Below, in pieces: positions 39,001-47,600 of a DNA stretch of 64,000 nt. Both the position numbers and the translations under genes were made by a program. The notes beneath the pieces were generated by a model. The model saw only the letters and a program-made list of their open reading frames with translations. It had not been told where the DNA came from and did not search any database. Position 1 is the first letter of the stretch. Each line of letters opens with the position of its first letter. Source of the stretch: Acanthaster planci (taxonomy: Eukaryota > Echinodermata > Asteroidea > Valvatida > Acanthasteridae); contig NW_019091526.1 in assembly GCF_001949145.1 (NCBI RefSeq), positions 317,444 through 381,443 on the forward strand, in the 5' to 3' direction.

Positions 39001-41011
39001 ATTTCTTAACGACCTTTTACGTCCGGCGATATCGTTACCTAGGTCTGTGCATTAATGCACGTTTGTTTTCACTGCCCGTGCTTTACGTGAAAACGAGATT
39101 GTACACCGTTGCAAAGATTTATCTACTTGCAGTCGATGGGTTCCAGATTCCGTTGAGTTGACATCACGCAGTTGTTGTCAGCAAAGATTAGATAAAATAT
39201 TAGAATCTTTAGTAATTGAAGTAGAATATTGCTTTAAGTTTATTACTTACTAATTATAAGACCATTTAAAATATTGTGATCTATTTTTATTTGTGCTTTT
39301 ACCGACGGACTACCATAAATTTTCATCTGCATACGAGACTGCCTCATTGCACTGTATTTCAGATTTTTGGAAGTGATGGTTCAATTTTTTGCAGGATATT
39401 TCTCTTTTAGGTCAGGTAATTTTTCAGTTTCTATAAATTGCTATACTAGCAAATATTTTCCAAAGCCCCTTTTCCGAGTTTGATTTTTTAAAGAAGAAAC
39501 TGAACGAAGAAATATTACGAATTCTAAAATCTTTGCACGTTATTTTTCCTGTCCAAGGGTTCCAGAAGCGCGCCATTAGGGGTCAACTTGCAGGCTCTAT
39601 TATCGTTCACTGACATGGAAAGTAGACATAGGCCTATACTGTACATTCCTTTTGGTGTATATCTTGACCTCCCTTGTTACACATACAGGCTGGGTATGGC
39701 AGAATAATGGGTCGTATGAATAAAAAGTAGCATTTGCTTTTACTACCATTTTTGAAGCATTTACTCATTTTTGTATGAATAATAACGAAGCAAATGCTTT
39801 TACTTTAGTGCAATTGCTAAAAAGTAAAAGTGTTTACTTTTTACTCTATAAACCTGTGCTTGACAATAAGCAGTTGCTTCATTTTGTATGAATAAAAATG
39901 AGTAAGTTCCACAGAATTGGAGTATTTACTTGACATTTTTCAAGACTGGGTCAGGGCAAGCCTGAAAACGAGGAGCATTTACTAATGTTCAAAATGGCAG
40001 CGTTCATGAATGTCATTCAAAAGGAGAAGCTGTATGCCTTTAGGAGGGAATCTCAAGAAACCAGATGCAGGTAGTTGTACCGATTTGAGAGTGGCAGAGC
40101 AATTTTCTTCATCAAAGTTTTTGCGATCAAAATTACTGCAATTGTGCTTATCTGCCATGCTGAGGTCTCCAGATATAGCACCGTGCTGCACTTTGTGCGT
40201 CTGTACATGTCGTGCAGACAACGGAAGCCCTGTCGTGCAAAACCATTCGGCTGTGCAGTCAGCCACAATATTTATACTAGTAGATGCTGAATAGAAAAAA
40301 AAAACCATTTTATTCATACAAATTCAACCTCTTGCTGTTTGCATTTACTAGGTTTTATTCATACGACCCATGAACATGAAATACAAGAAAAATGTCAAAA
40401 TGAGCTTCATAAAAGAGGCTTTGCGAACTCGGGTCAACATGCGAATTCAATAATTCCTGTTAGAGAGGGATATTGTACATTAGCAAAGTAAAGCTTCGCA
40501 CAAAACGAATCAGACATTCAGAACCCCGAACAAAAGTGGCCGGGGCCGTCGCACCAGCACAGATTAGGATAAAACCGGGCTCGTAAGAAACACTAAGACC
40601 AGCCAACAACAAATCTAAAACAAAAAGCTGAAAAAGGTGGGATTTAGGCCTACACTAACGAAGTGAACTCGGCCTTTTTAGCAAAGTTTGCTTCAATTGA
40701 CTGACTTCACGACACAGAATGCTCATACTAGCACGTAAAAAGAACGAAAAAGTCAAAAGCAGGCTGTATGTTTACCAGTCATTTCGGTCTTCGATGTCTT
40801 TGATGAATATCCCGCCTTGGTGTTTACATTTATTCAGGCAGACCTTAAACATGTGTTCGCTCGCCGACTCCTCATCCGTGTCCTCAGCAGCCGCATCCTT
40901 GTAGATGATGAACCTCAAATTGCCCAAGCCCCTGACCAAGTTGACACCATCTTTCAGTCCGCTTGTCTCCCTGGGCGACAAAGTGAAGATGGTGTTCCGT
41001 TGCTGATCCAT
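14828..41011 (-). CDS. CMAH: CMP-N-acetylneuraminate monooxygenase (CMP-Neu5Ac hydroxylase), complete 14-exon gene
   Basis: CMAH hydroxylates CMP-Neu5Ac to CMP-Neu5Gc in the cytosol, using O2 and electrons from cytochrome b5/NADH. Coding exons, 5' to 3' on minus: 41011-40776, 37369-37278, 36650-36541, 29455-29265, 27779-27632, 26883-26802, 25322-25185, 23545-23406, 23078-22903, 21705-21658, 20054-19928, 18200-18078, 16163-16048, 15056-14828. All junctions are GT-AG and all phases agree. The sum is 1956 nt, or 651 residues plus TGA; mammalian CMAH is about 580-590. Visible domains: Rieske ligands C62-x-H64 and C83-x2-H86, then a metallo-beta-lactamase-like fold with HLHSDH at residues 203-208. 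Family blocks include DPWLMGPAFARGWWLMHE, RFMIMMDGVHPDMDTC, SDFAGGASGFPMTFSGGKYT, YCPFAGYFVEAHPSD, TWTPRPGA and GGYDFLVDFLGE. The start is the first real ATG (MDQQ). The extra length is an acidic stretch in exon 1, about 14 residues at the start of exon 9, and a C-terminal tail. Confidence 0.97.
18380..19000 (+). repeat. Diverged LINE-like repeat, copy 1 (CMAH intron 11)
   Basis: Shares an ordered set of words with 22330-22870: cttaaatgtaagaaaa, ccattggctcctctcattac against cccttggttactctcactgg, and ttcaaaatattcattagaaaactttgctcac against ttaaaatatttaagagcaaattttgctcac. The protein-like pieces resemble a LINE C-terminus, but too weakly for a class assignment. Confidence 0.4.
20385..20680. mobile_element. 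Palindromic MITE with TTAA ends (CMAH intron 10)
   Basis: The left end TTAAGGCCGGTTCATACTTC and right end (complement TTAAGGCCAGTTAACTTCAT) begin long imperfect inverted arms of about 130 bp. Both arms contain gcgaagcgaatttgacg and aatttcgctcgag. TTAA at both ends fits the target preference of piggyBac-type transposons. Confidence 0.6.
20820..21180. repeat. GC-rich palindromic repeat, ggcgtaaat family, copy 1
   Basis: Begins near gggcgtaaatcccta and ends near aaatttacgccactgg, with C-rich arms and an AT-rich centre. Similar ends bound 30413-30770 and 63150-63530. Confidence 0.45.
21401..21456 (+). repeat. Tandem repeat, 4 x 14 bp
   Basis: Unit GTTCACACTCAACA starts at 21401, 21415, 21429 and 21443. 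The last unit ends in G instead of A. It lies in CMAH intron 10. Confidence 0.9.
22330..22870 (+). repeat. Diverged LINE-like repeat, copy 2 (CMAH intron 9)
   Basis: Counterpart of 18380-19000. A short frame (SFVEKYLLEFSILLKCKKTPY) resembles the conserved post-RT segment of LINE proteins and is followed at once by a stop. Confidence 0.4.
22903..23078 (-). CDS. CMAH: CMAH exon 9, with a lineage insertion at its 5' end
   Basis: The exon reads SLKLNDYFLPITR and then the conserved YIRSVNTKNDPAALNDLI, continuing to TWTPRPGAVLDLQKAISGD. The acceptor gtttctcag at 23080-23079 is the only one found that keeps phase with exon 8, which ends on a full codon at 23406. A nearer AG just before GTACATC would break the frame. 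About 14 residues are therefore added relative to mammals, where YIKETNxKNDP follows HPSDK or HPADK directly. Confidence 0.85.
27925..28182. mobile_element. Related MITE copy (CMAH intron 4)
   Basis: From agaaagtaatagcaaaaacg to tttactagagaaagg it matches the complement of the 58.5-58.7 kb half of the SDHA-intron element, with about one difference every six to eight bases. The opposite arm is missing or too diverged. Confidence 0.5.
29265..29455 (-). CDS. CMAH: CMAH exon 4: metallo-beta-lactamase-fold core
   Basis: The exon has 63 codons plus two bases, from the VTYITHACIELKLGD block through DPWLMGPAFARGWWLMHE to ADLIYISHLHSDHL. The H-x-H-x-D-H signature (residues 203-208) is the metal-binding motif of the metallo-beta-lactamase superfamily. 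The acceptor is the cag at 29458-29456 and the donor is gtaagt at 29264. The codon split with exon 5 gives Asn, followed by YPTLEVLSERNPDIPIYVGD. Confidence 0.95.
30185..30420 (-). repeat. tRNA-like SINE, family 2, copy 1 (CMAH intron 3)
   Basis: On minus: a B-box-like GGTTCAAATCC followed by agctgccgataa, then a body ending ctggcattccatccatgggg. The same order (ggttttgaatccagctgctgg ... ctggcatcccgtcaacagg) occurs on plus at about 57.9-58.0 kb. Confidence 0.4.
30413..30770. repeat. GC-rich palindromic repeat, ggcgtaaat family, copy 2
   Basis: Begins cagtagcgtaactttgtgcc and ends ggatttacacccatgcactg, and contains atggggg...gggggatgacttgcccggccatg. The complement matches gacttttcaaatttccatggccgg near 21.1 kb. 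Confidence 0.45.
31440..33000 (-). mobile_element. Penelope-like retroelement remnant with GIY-YIG endonuclease (CMAH intron 3)
   Basis: On minus, in order: KPEVEALRDLRSDKTIHII and TTVVMDRTAYTKRVQDIL (N-terminal RT region, ~32.92-32.77 kb); SFLDVHLSRNPDGTLYHRV and PTHTDRYLH (RT C-terminal region, ~32.45-32.35 kb); and CGQVYMGETGRNLPTR (~31.98-31.92 kb), the GIY-YIG endonuclease signature of Penelope-like elements, followed by an in-frame stop. The middle of the RT is missing and frames shift between blocks. The element edges are not resolved. The GC-rich sequence leaves long frames open on both strands, which are not genes. Confidence 0.7.
32456..32577. repeat. Hairpin insert with 13-bp flanking direct repeats inside the Penelope-like element
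   Basis: TATGGAATTCCAT occurs at 32456-32468 and again at 32565-32577 and looks like a target-site duplication. The ~96 bp between contains a near-perfect palindrome: arm CCGTCGCCTTTTGCTTTT (32481-32498), one centre base, and its complement (32500-32517). Repeats of GACG/CACGACG units follow. Confidence 0.6.
33140..33285. repeat. Imperfect direct repeat of an AATATTGGCG word (CMAH intron 3)
   Basis: ggtcgcgaatattggcgtcaatatt (from ~33192) recurs as ggtcgcaaatattggcggtaatatt (from ~33245). A related tattgcggcaatatc sits at ~33150. It abuts the 5' side of the Penelope-like element. Confidence 0.5.
34250..34452 (-). repeat. tRNA-derived SINE, family 1, copy D (in CMAH intron 3)
   Basis: On minus the head reads gcgggttaacgcggttctttcctcgctttg, with B box GGTTCAAGTCC and body ctaagtgcatttggtttccag, as in copy B. 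It lies antisense to a plus-strand reading frame that is therefore an artefact. Confidence 0.6.
36212..36432. repeat. GC-rich palindromic repeat, gtggcgtagc family (CMAH intron 3)
   Basis: Left end caatggcgtagccgggg is mirrored by the right end cctagctactccactg. The arms are poly-C/poly-G rich. Related scraps lie at 9330-9400, 10780-10860 and 15316-15370 (agctacgcc ends). Confidence 0.5.
37278..37369 (-). CDS. CMAH: CMAH exon 2: 92-nt exon with second Rieske ligand pair
   Basis: The exon is exactly 92 nt, entered in phase 2 and left in phase 1, so skipping it would shift the frame. It reads VLRCTKHGWKLDARTMQYV followed by NPPDCFSQEQL. The C-T-K-H motif supplies the second Cys/His pair that binds the [2Fe-2S] cluster. 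Acceptor tcggcag and donor gtaaga are both good. The mammalian counterpart is the 92-bp exon deleted in the human lineage. Confidence 0.95.
38770..39610 (+). repeat. Dispersed repeat of unknown class (same family as part B of the 9-12.8 kb duplication)
   Basis: Shared landmarks in order: cgaaagtaaaaggt; an attgggccgt/attgggttgcc block; cgatgggttccagattccgttgag; a tgcctcattgcactg/cttcattgcgt block; tatttctcttttaggtcagg; then gattttttaaagaag and gcgcgccattaggggtcaac. The same order appears at 8310-8800, 9611-10519 and 11938-12990. It has no open frame and no recognised terminal repeat. Confidence 0.55.
39709..40369. mobile_element. Non-autonomous DNA element with 17-bp terminal inverted repeats (CMAH intron 1)
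   Basis: GGGTCGTATGAATAAAA at 39709-39725 is matched by its exact complement at 40353-40369. The interior is AT-rich with several further copies of the ttgtatgaataa/ttattcataca word in both orientations. No transposase frame is present. The target duplication is unclear. Confidence 0.65.
40776..41011 (-). CDS. CMAH: CMAH exon 1: start codon and first Rieske ligand pair
   Basis: The exon encodes 78 residues plus two bases. It opens MDQQRNTIFTLSPRETSGLK, comparable to the mammalian N-terminus with its LSPAEVANLKEG block. It contains the acidic insert AAAEDTDEESASEH, which mammalian CMAH lacks, and ends in CKHQGGIFIKDIEDRND with the C-x-H half of the Rieske motif. The donor is gtaaac at 40775. 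The apparent upstream extension to 41023 depends on a GTG codon and is not used. Confidence 0.92.
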
Positions 41012-43083
41012 AGTGCTGGTCACTAAGAAGTCGGCATACAGTATATTTTACCTACCCCAGCACTTATGGTGCTTGCATGTCAGTTGTATAGTGCCTAGTG
41101 ACGGGATTTTTGACCTTGGCTGCCAAAAAATAGTCCGGTCGTGTACACGCCCATTCCTATTCAGCTATTATATGTTTAATATACAGTGAGCCCTTTTCTA
41201 TGCGCTGATTCTCGTCTTTTGACTGCCCGCAAGTTAGGCATATAACCTTCTCTACTACGAAAGCCCACAAGTGCAATGAACCTTACATTTTCAAAAAGTG
41301 AATTTTTGTCTCTAAGTTCGTTTTAATGAGCTCAATTCCTTTTCAAAGACCGTTCTACGTACTTATTCTAATGCTCTCAAAACAATACTAGGCCAACCAT
41401 AATTCTGGGGGACGAATGTCATGGACGGAAATAAACTTAGACCGTCGTTTTTAGGAAAAAAAATCCATTCCTCCCTGGCCCCAAACCTGGATACTCTATT
41501 GGATATAGGACTCTTCCACCGACGGTGTGTCCCATAACACGTACATGAAAAAGATATTTCATCAAACTCATTTTTCGTAAAAATAACTCTCATATAAGCA
41601 AACTTATAAAAAACGTGTGGAAACGCTTGGTCCCTAAATCGAACTTGTAACAAATACAGTATATCTCTTAAAAAACTTATAATTATAGAGGATCGTTTTG
41701 ATAATCGAAATTCAGTTTTAAAACACCGTTTAGAGTTTAAGTACTTTTTTGTATCCACTTTTCCCACACGTTTAACCCATGACACGTTGAGTGAAATGTG
41801 TTTAGGAATGTGTTGAAATTCCTAATGCCATTCCATGGTACATGTTTAGTTTTTTGAAATTTACTTAGCATTTAAACGCATGACATTAAACATGCTGTGG
41901 TTAAACATGTTGAAAACGTGGGTACAAAAAAGTGTTAACTTTAGAAAATTAATGACCCATTGTGTTTAACCTCTAAACACATTTTTTAGAGTGTAGCTTT
42001 ACAAAATTTTACACCGAAGTGCTCAATCGTGCGTGAATTCCCTTTAACCCAGAAGTGAATCTACCTGTATTCGCGGGTTCCGAGTGGATCACAATATGCC
42101 CTGCACATGAAGTTTTGAATACGATCTCTGGTGGCTATGCGTTATTATGTCCAGCCCAGCCAAGTCACCTCCAATGAAGAACCAGCGTTCAACATTTATC
42201 CTCGCGGGGTTGCCATCAGGGTTAATAAAGTTTAGATAGTTAAATTAATATATGAGATGTTTTGTGGGACAAAATATACGTACTCGGTTAAAAATGGGAC
42301 GCCCAAATCATTTGTCACTTTGTTAATTTTTTATTGTCATACTTTATGAGCGCAAACCGCGACCTGTACACATGGGTCACTACGTGGAACGAAAACATTT
42401 CGCTTTCTCTGTCGCTGACAGTGACCTGTGTCGTTTACGCATGAGCGCGTTGACTTTCTCAGGTCGATCTGTGTGGAGGTTCGTTTAAAATCTTTCACAG
42501 AGTTTTGTTTATATTTCTCAATTGAAAAGATCTTAAACAGTAAAATTTAAAGGAAATTAGAAGGGGAATTCCCATTGAGAAAGTCACGAACTCTTATTTT
42601 CTACTTTTGTTATTTTTCAAAGTGTACCCTTTCATCATTCAAACTTATTTTTCCATGTACATGACAACTCAGGGTCAGTTTTCTGAAGATAGTGGTGAAC
42701 GCCTCCATTAAAAAGAATTACAATACTATTGGTCTATCAATGAAATACATTTTAAAAGAAACCTACTACTTTTCCAATAATAATGCTTGACACTTAAAAA
42801 CTGCACGGGGTCACTGTATAATTTGTTTTATTATGCAATGCAGATTTTATTGTTGAGTGGAGCCCATCAGAAAGAGGCCATATTTCAGGGAAACGCAAGG
42901 GGCAGAAAAGTAAGTGTAACAAAATACTTTTGAAAAGATAAGTAAGAATTCTTTCTTATTAATGTTTGACTTGGACTGACCATTATCAGTTATGACTCCA
43001 ATTTCAAACCATACCTGTGTAGGTAAATTAAACATTGCAAGAACTAATAGTACCAGAGTTATTTCTTAAATTAAGTATAGGCC
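41012..43083. other. Intergenic between the divergent CMAH and BAG3-like genes, proximal part
   Basis: Upstream of the CMAH ATG. A 140-codon minus frame (41363-41785) starts at a GTG, has no family likeness and overlaps a MITE end, so it is not called. No promoter element can be named with confidence. Confidence 0.4.
41782..41994. mobile_element. MITE-like element with imperfect terminal inverted repeats
   Basis: The left end acacgttgagtgaaatgtgtttagg resembles the complement of the right end (acactctaaaaaatgtgtttagagg). Internal gtttaa-rich words recur in both directions. It lies 5' of CMAH exon 1. Confidence 0.4.
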
Positions 43084-43510
43084 TTACACAAAATGCTTGA
43101 TCTCAAACAATTCGAGATTGACCAGGTTAAAAGTATAAAATTTCTGGGTGTAACACTGGATGAAAATCCTACTTGGAAATGTCATATCGATGAGGTAGCT
43201 ACAAAAATATCCAAGACTATAGGCATTTTGAATCGCTTAAGGTTTTATCTTCCGGATAAGGTTTTATTAACATTGTATAGTTCCTTAGTTTCACCCTATT
43301 TGAACGGCGCTATTATTCCCTCGGGCACCTCGCCATCCAGATGTAACAGATAACTTACTCTACAAAAGCGAGCGGTTCGTATAATTACAAATGCCGGTCA
43401 CCGTGATCATTCTGCTCCATTGCTCGCTAAATTAAGTCGTTTACAATGTAATGACCGCGAAGTTTATGTACAGTACAGCATTAGAGAAATATACGTAAAT
43501 TGATCTCCAT
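43084..43510 (+). mobile_element. Fragment of a non-LTR retrotransposon RT C-terminus, with a nonsense codon
   Basis: The frame reads QVKSIKFLGVTLDENPTW, then TIGILNRLRFYLPDKVLLTL, then a TAA at about 43351-43353, then LTLQKRAVRIITNAGHRDHS. This is the standard order of the thumb and post-RT region of Jockey/CR1-type LINEs. It lacks endonuclease and catalytic YxDD segments. It lies between CMAH and the BAG3-like gene. Confidence 0.75.
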
Positions 43511-44219
43511 TATAAAGACTGATAACGGAGATCAATGGTGAGTACGGTACAAAAAACCCTCTTTTGTTCCACTCAGAGCGGGTGACAGTAACTACCTTTG
43601 CGCTTTATCGCCAAAAATGCCAAAATCATTCAAGGCTGGTGGATGGGGCTAAGCGGGTCTTACCCACCTTAACGGAGCCAAGAATGGCGATTGCTGCTCT
43701 ATGTCATTTCTCTTTCTTCCCAAACCGTGTGAAAAGCCCCAAAAAGTAGCTTCACCCCCCAATAAAAGCCAAAAAAGGTTACATGAAAAATTCCAAAATT
43801 TTTGGCCCCCTCCTAGACAACTTTTTGCCTGGGGGTGCATGCCCCCACTTTTTACAGGTCCCGTAATCATGGTAATGGGTTGGGGCTTGAAGGGTCAGCC
43901 TATTGATGATGCCTGATCTAGATCTTACAACTGACACCACTTTGAAAATAATTCCACCTGGCCGCCGTTTGGATCAGCCCTTCAGCATGTTGAAATCAGT
44001 CTTTCCGTCCAACGTAGTCCGTAGGTACAATAAATATTGATACAGGATCAAGCGCAGGGATGGCGTACCACCACAGCGGTCGTTTCGTCACATGCACACA
44101 GTGCGTTGAGAGAGAAATGGTACCAGTCAGTTGATGCCTGCATAAGCAGACGACTACTCTAAAGCAATCCTTAGAGTCTATATACAACAGTCACTGTGAT
44201 TCGTCACAATGAAAACATT

Positions 44220-44430
44220 TTCATTTTTCCAACCAATAGTAAGGAGTGACATGTTGAGACAGGTGGAAACATCCAGATGATTCGCAAAATGCAGTCTGGT
44301 TCGTGCCTCTCGGGCGGTTGTCCAGTAGCTAAATGCGTATCACACGTAAGGGTAGCAGACTTTTCTAGAAAACTCGAGCAGAGTCACAGACGGGACGTTG
44401 ACTTTGGAACATTCGAGTAAGGCCGCCAAA
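44220..44430 (+). promoter_or_regulatory. Candidate promoter/5' leader of the BAG3-like gene with heat-shock-element-like sites
   Basis: Upstream of the ATG there is a CCAAT box (accaatag near 44232) and two paired nGAAn half-sites. TTCTAGAA at 44363-44370 is a tail-to-tail pair; GAACATTC at 44407-44414 is a head-to-head pair. Vertebrate BAG3 is induced by HSF1 through heat-shock elements, so heat induction is plausible here. No transcription start is visible, and either site could fall in the 5' UTR. The ATG context is strong. Confidence 0.35.
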
Positions 44431-47400
44431 ATGTCTAAATTCTGGGGATTTCCTGAAAGTCCATTAAAGACTCGAATGGCTAGACCAATTACAGATGACG
44501 ATCCTTTACCTGACGGCTGGGAAATGTTGATCGATCCAGAATCACAGTGGCCCTTTTTTGTGGATCACAGGAACCGCAGAACGAGTTGGAAAGACCCCCG
44601 GCGCCCAAAAGCGTTGCAGGTATGTACAATGTACATGTGCACGTCTAGGCCAGACCTACATGTACATGTATTTACCATGTTTAGTGGCAGCCCGAGTACG
44701 ACATTTAATGACAAAATGAGTTCGTAACGCTGTGAATATTTTATTCGGTTTTGTTTTTGAAGTAATTTTTGGAGAGAATGTCATAAGAAACATTTCAATA
44801 TTAAAGTTTGGATTCTATCCGAATCAAAGAAAAATTTATTTAACTCGGGATGTTTTGGGATTTTTTTGGTTCGCCTACATGTAGGCCTACATGTGTAATG
44901 CAGAGCAAAATGTGATTACTTTGTAGACAAATGTGAGTGTGAATTTTGACTGAAGAGCTTAAAATTCACATTTTTCGTTTTTTTGTGCCTTTTTTAATGA
45001 ACTTAATGCTGGCTTCACTTGAAATGTCAAAAAATTTGAAATTGGAAATTAAATAGAGGGGCTACAGCGTGCAGGAAAAAGACAAAATCCAAAAAGGGTA
45101 GGCCTAGTTCCTACTTCTTTATAAAGTAAGTAATACTGCCAAACCAAAATCATGAACATGGCCAAGAGAAGCCAAGATGAAATGACTAAAACATGTTCAA
45201 CAACAAAATGCTTTGGTTTGTTACTGACATGACTGATGTCACAACTGATGACTAGATATGCCCAGGCCAAGGGTCAGAATTTACAACTTTTAAAAAAGTT
45301 GCACATATCCTGTCTTTTTTTACTGTTTTTGATAAGAGCATGAAGTACAGTACAAAATGAGGGTTATTTTCATCCAGACTAAGAATCATTTCAGAGTTAG
45401 GCCTCAGCCCCAGATTGAGAACCTCTTGATGCCAGATGATGAAAAACACTTTTCCTTATTTGTTCCCCCGTGTACACTCGTTTAAGAATTTTTTTTCATT
45501 TTCGCAGTTGATATATTAATGCATTGTGCTTGATTGGGTCAAAGCACAGTTGCTGAAGTTAACTGGCTGAACGGCCATTTGTATACTCCTTTGTCGTTTC
45601 TGGGCACTGACTTTGGATGTAGGAAACACCTGCAAATATAGAAACACATCTGACTTTTTTTCTTTTTTGACGTTAATTGACATCCGTTAAGTTTTATGAA
45701 CTGAAATTTGACAGGATTGTTTTAAACTATGTGCAGGTTGCTGTTTTCAAATTTTGACTTGCATCTAATCTCGACTTCTTTCTACCAAGCAGTGGGAGCA
45801 CTGAGAAAGCACCTGTCTAGTCAATCAAATTGCATGCGAACGCGGTCACGACCCTGCAGACTCCTTTATTTCTAAATTCAAGGGAAGTCTGCAAAAGCAC
45901 CTGTAATTATGAGTAATGATTGTCAAAATACTGACAGTTGTTTTGTGTCACATTGAAATTGACTGCTGACATACATGTACATTGTACAAACATGTACATA
46001 CACATGTACATGTAGCGCTGTACATATTTACAGTGAGTGTTGTCTAAGTCAGGAGCCTCGGGTCTTTTTCTTTTGTTGTAATTTTGATGTTTTATATGAA
46101 TAAGAACTGTATACCTGTATTACAGACTTCCTGATGCATGCTTTCTCATTCAAAACATGTTTCTGTTTTATGTGTGTGTTTGTTTTATTGTATTCTGCTT
46201 ATAATTTCTAAAAATCATATTGGATAGTTGGTACATCTTCAGTAGCAAAGATTTCTCAATAATTGTTTGTTACGCATTTATCCTCATAGGCCTTCATGGA
46301 TTCAGCAATTGCAGGAGACAACTTCTTCCGGAGTGCATTTGACAACCAGGACCCGTTTTGGCAGAACACCTGGGATCCATTTGGTCCGGGAGGCCGGCAT
46401 GTCAGTCGCAGTCCCAGAGGGAGCCCTTCTGTGCAGCGGAGGATGCAGCCCAATATTCAGGATGTTCGGCGCTCTCAAAGCCCCCAGCCAGGCGGAAGGC
46501 TCACCCCAACGCTAGAAAGCCAGATGAATCGTTTGCATACCCATGGGTCACCCCACCCTTATCCAGAATCCAGAGTCCCTGGCCATATCCACCATGGGTT
46601 GTCCCACCAGTACATGGAAGGCCGGACCCCTGGCCATCAGCACCAGGTGTACCCATCAAGTCCCAGAATGCAACAGCATCATCACCAGGCTCCCCATGAT
46701 GGGCGAAGGGTGCCCACAGATGAGCTTAGGGCTCACCGTCTTGACCCCCAGCATGAACATCTATCAGAAGAGGGGGAACACGTGATACATATACCCATCA
46801 GAGTGGAGGGGCGGGATAACAGAAATAGTGCTCCATCCCCCTACGGGGAACCCCATGAGATTCATTCTACTGTGCCTCCACAGGGTATGCCAAAGCCAGT
46901 ACCTGTTCCTCAGCAAGTGCAACCTCAGGACCCTCAAAGACGGTACGTGCCCATCGAAGAGGATCAGCAAGAAAGCGGTAGTGCTGTGCCAGCAAGTCCA
47001 CAGCAGTTTCCCAGGCAACTGGACCTCAAGGATGAGCAGAGAGATGCAATAGGGGATGAGCATTATTCTCCAAAAGACTGTCTTAGGAGTGAAGAACCAG
47101 CAAGTCCAAAGCCGTTCCCTGTGCAGAAGGAGTGCGAAAATGAACAGACATTCAAGACAGAGTGGAGCCAGAGTGTCCAGCCTCAGGAGCAGAGGGGCTC
47201 CCAGCAGGCTGAGGCATCTCAAGGAGACAAGCCACGTCCAGTCAGCAAGGAGGCAATCAACTCGCTGAGTGGGCCAGCAAATGGCACCCAGGAGCCGAAG
47301 GGTACGGCGGAGGCAGAGACCGTACCCGCACTGCCAGATATGCCAACCCAAGTGGTCCAGATCCGTGACATCCTGGCCAAGATCCTCGAACTGGGTGGTG

Positions 47401-47600
47401 ATATTGAGGACTTCACAGGCCACAAGGGCAGCAAGGAGTACCTGCGGATTGAGGAGATGCTTATGAGGCACATGCTGCAGCTGGACAATGTGGACACAAT
47501 GGGGGACGAGCGCATCCGGGGAGAGCGGAGGATGGCTGTTGTCACAGCCCAGACGCTGATGTCACGGCTAGAAAAAAAGGCTCTGCCTGCAGATGTTTAA
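44431..47600 (+). CDS. BAG3: BAG3-like co-chaperone (WW domain + IPI motif + BAG domain), two exons
   Basis: Exons are 44431-44619 and 46290-47600, joined in phase 0 across gt/ag, giving 499 residues ending TAA. BAG3 is a nucleotide-exchange co-chaperone for HSP70 that also binds small heat-shock proteins and routes clients to selective autophagy. Residues ~25-58 form a WW domain with W30, W53 and P56 ([20 protein letters not shown]). Residues ~70-415 are low-complexity, rich in Pro, Gln, His and Ser. Within them, [10 protein letters not shown] near residue 231 resembles the IPV motifs that bind HSPB8-type proteins. Residues ~421-494 form the BAG domain ([18 protein letters not shown] ... [20 protein letters not shown] ... 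LMSRLEKKA). The start is the ATG in gccgccaaaATG; the upstream in-frame TTG is not a plausible start. Only BAG3 among vertebrate BAG proteins has a WW domain, so I assign that subfamily. The gene is divergent from CMAH and convergent with SDHA. Confidence 0.93.

Noticed and set aside
41363-41785. 140-codon minus frame upstream of CMAH
   Set aside because: Needs a GTG start, has no recognisable domain, and its 5' end is MITE sequence.
46764-47471. 235-codon minus frame opposite BAG3-like exon 2
   Set aside because: Shadow of the BAG exon, whose plus frame has clear domain matches.
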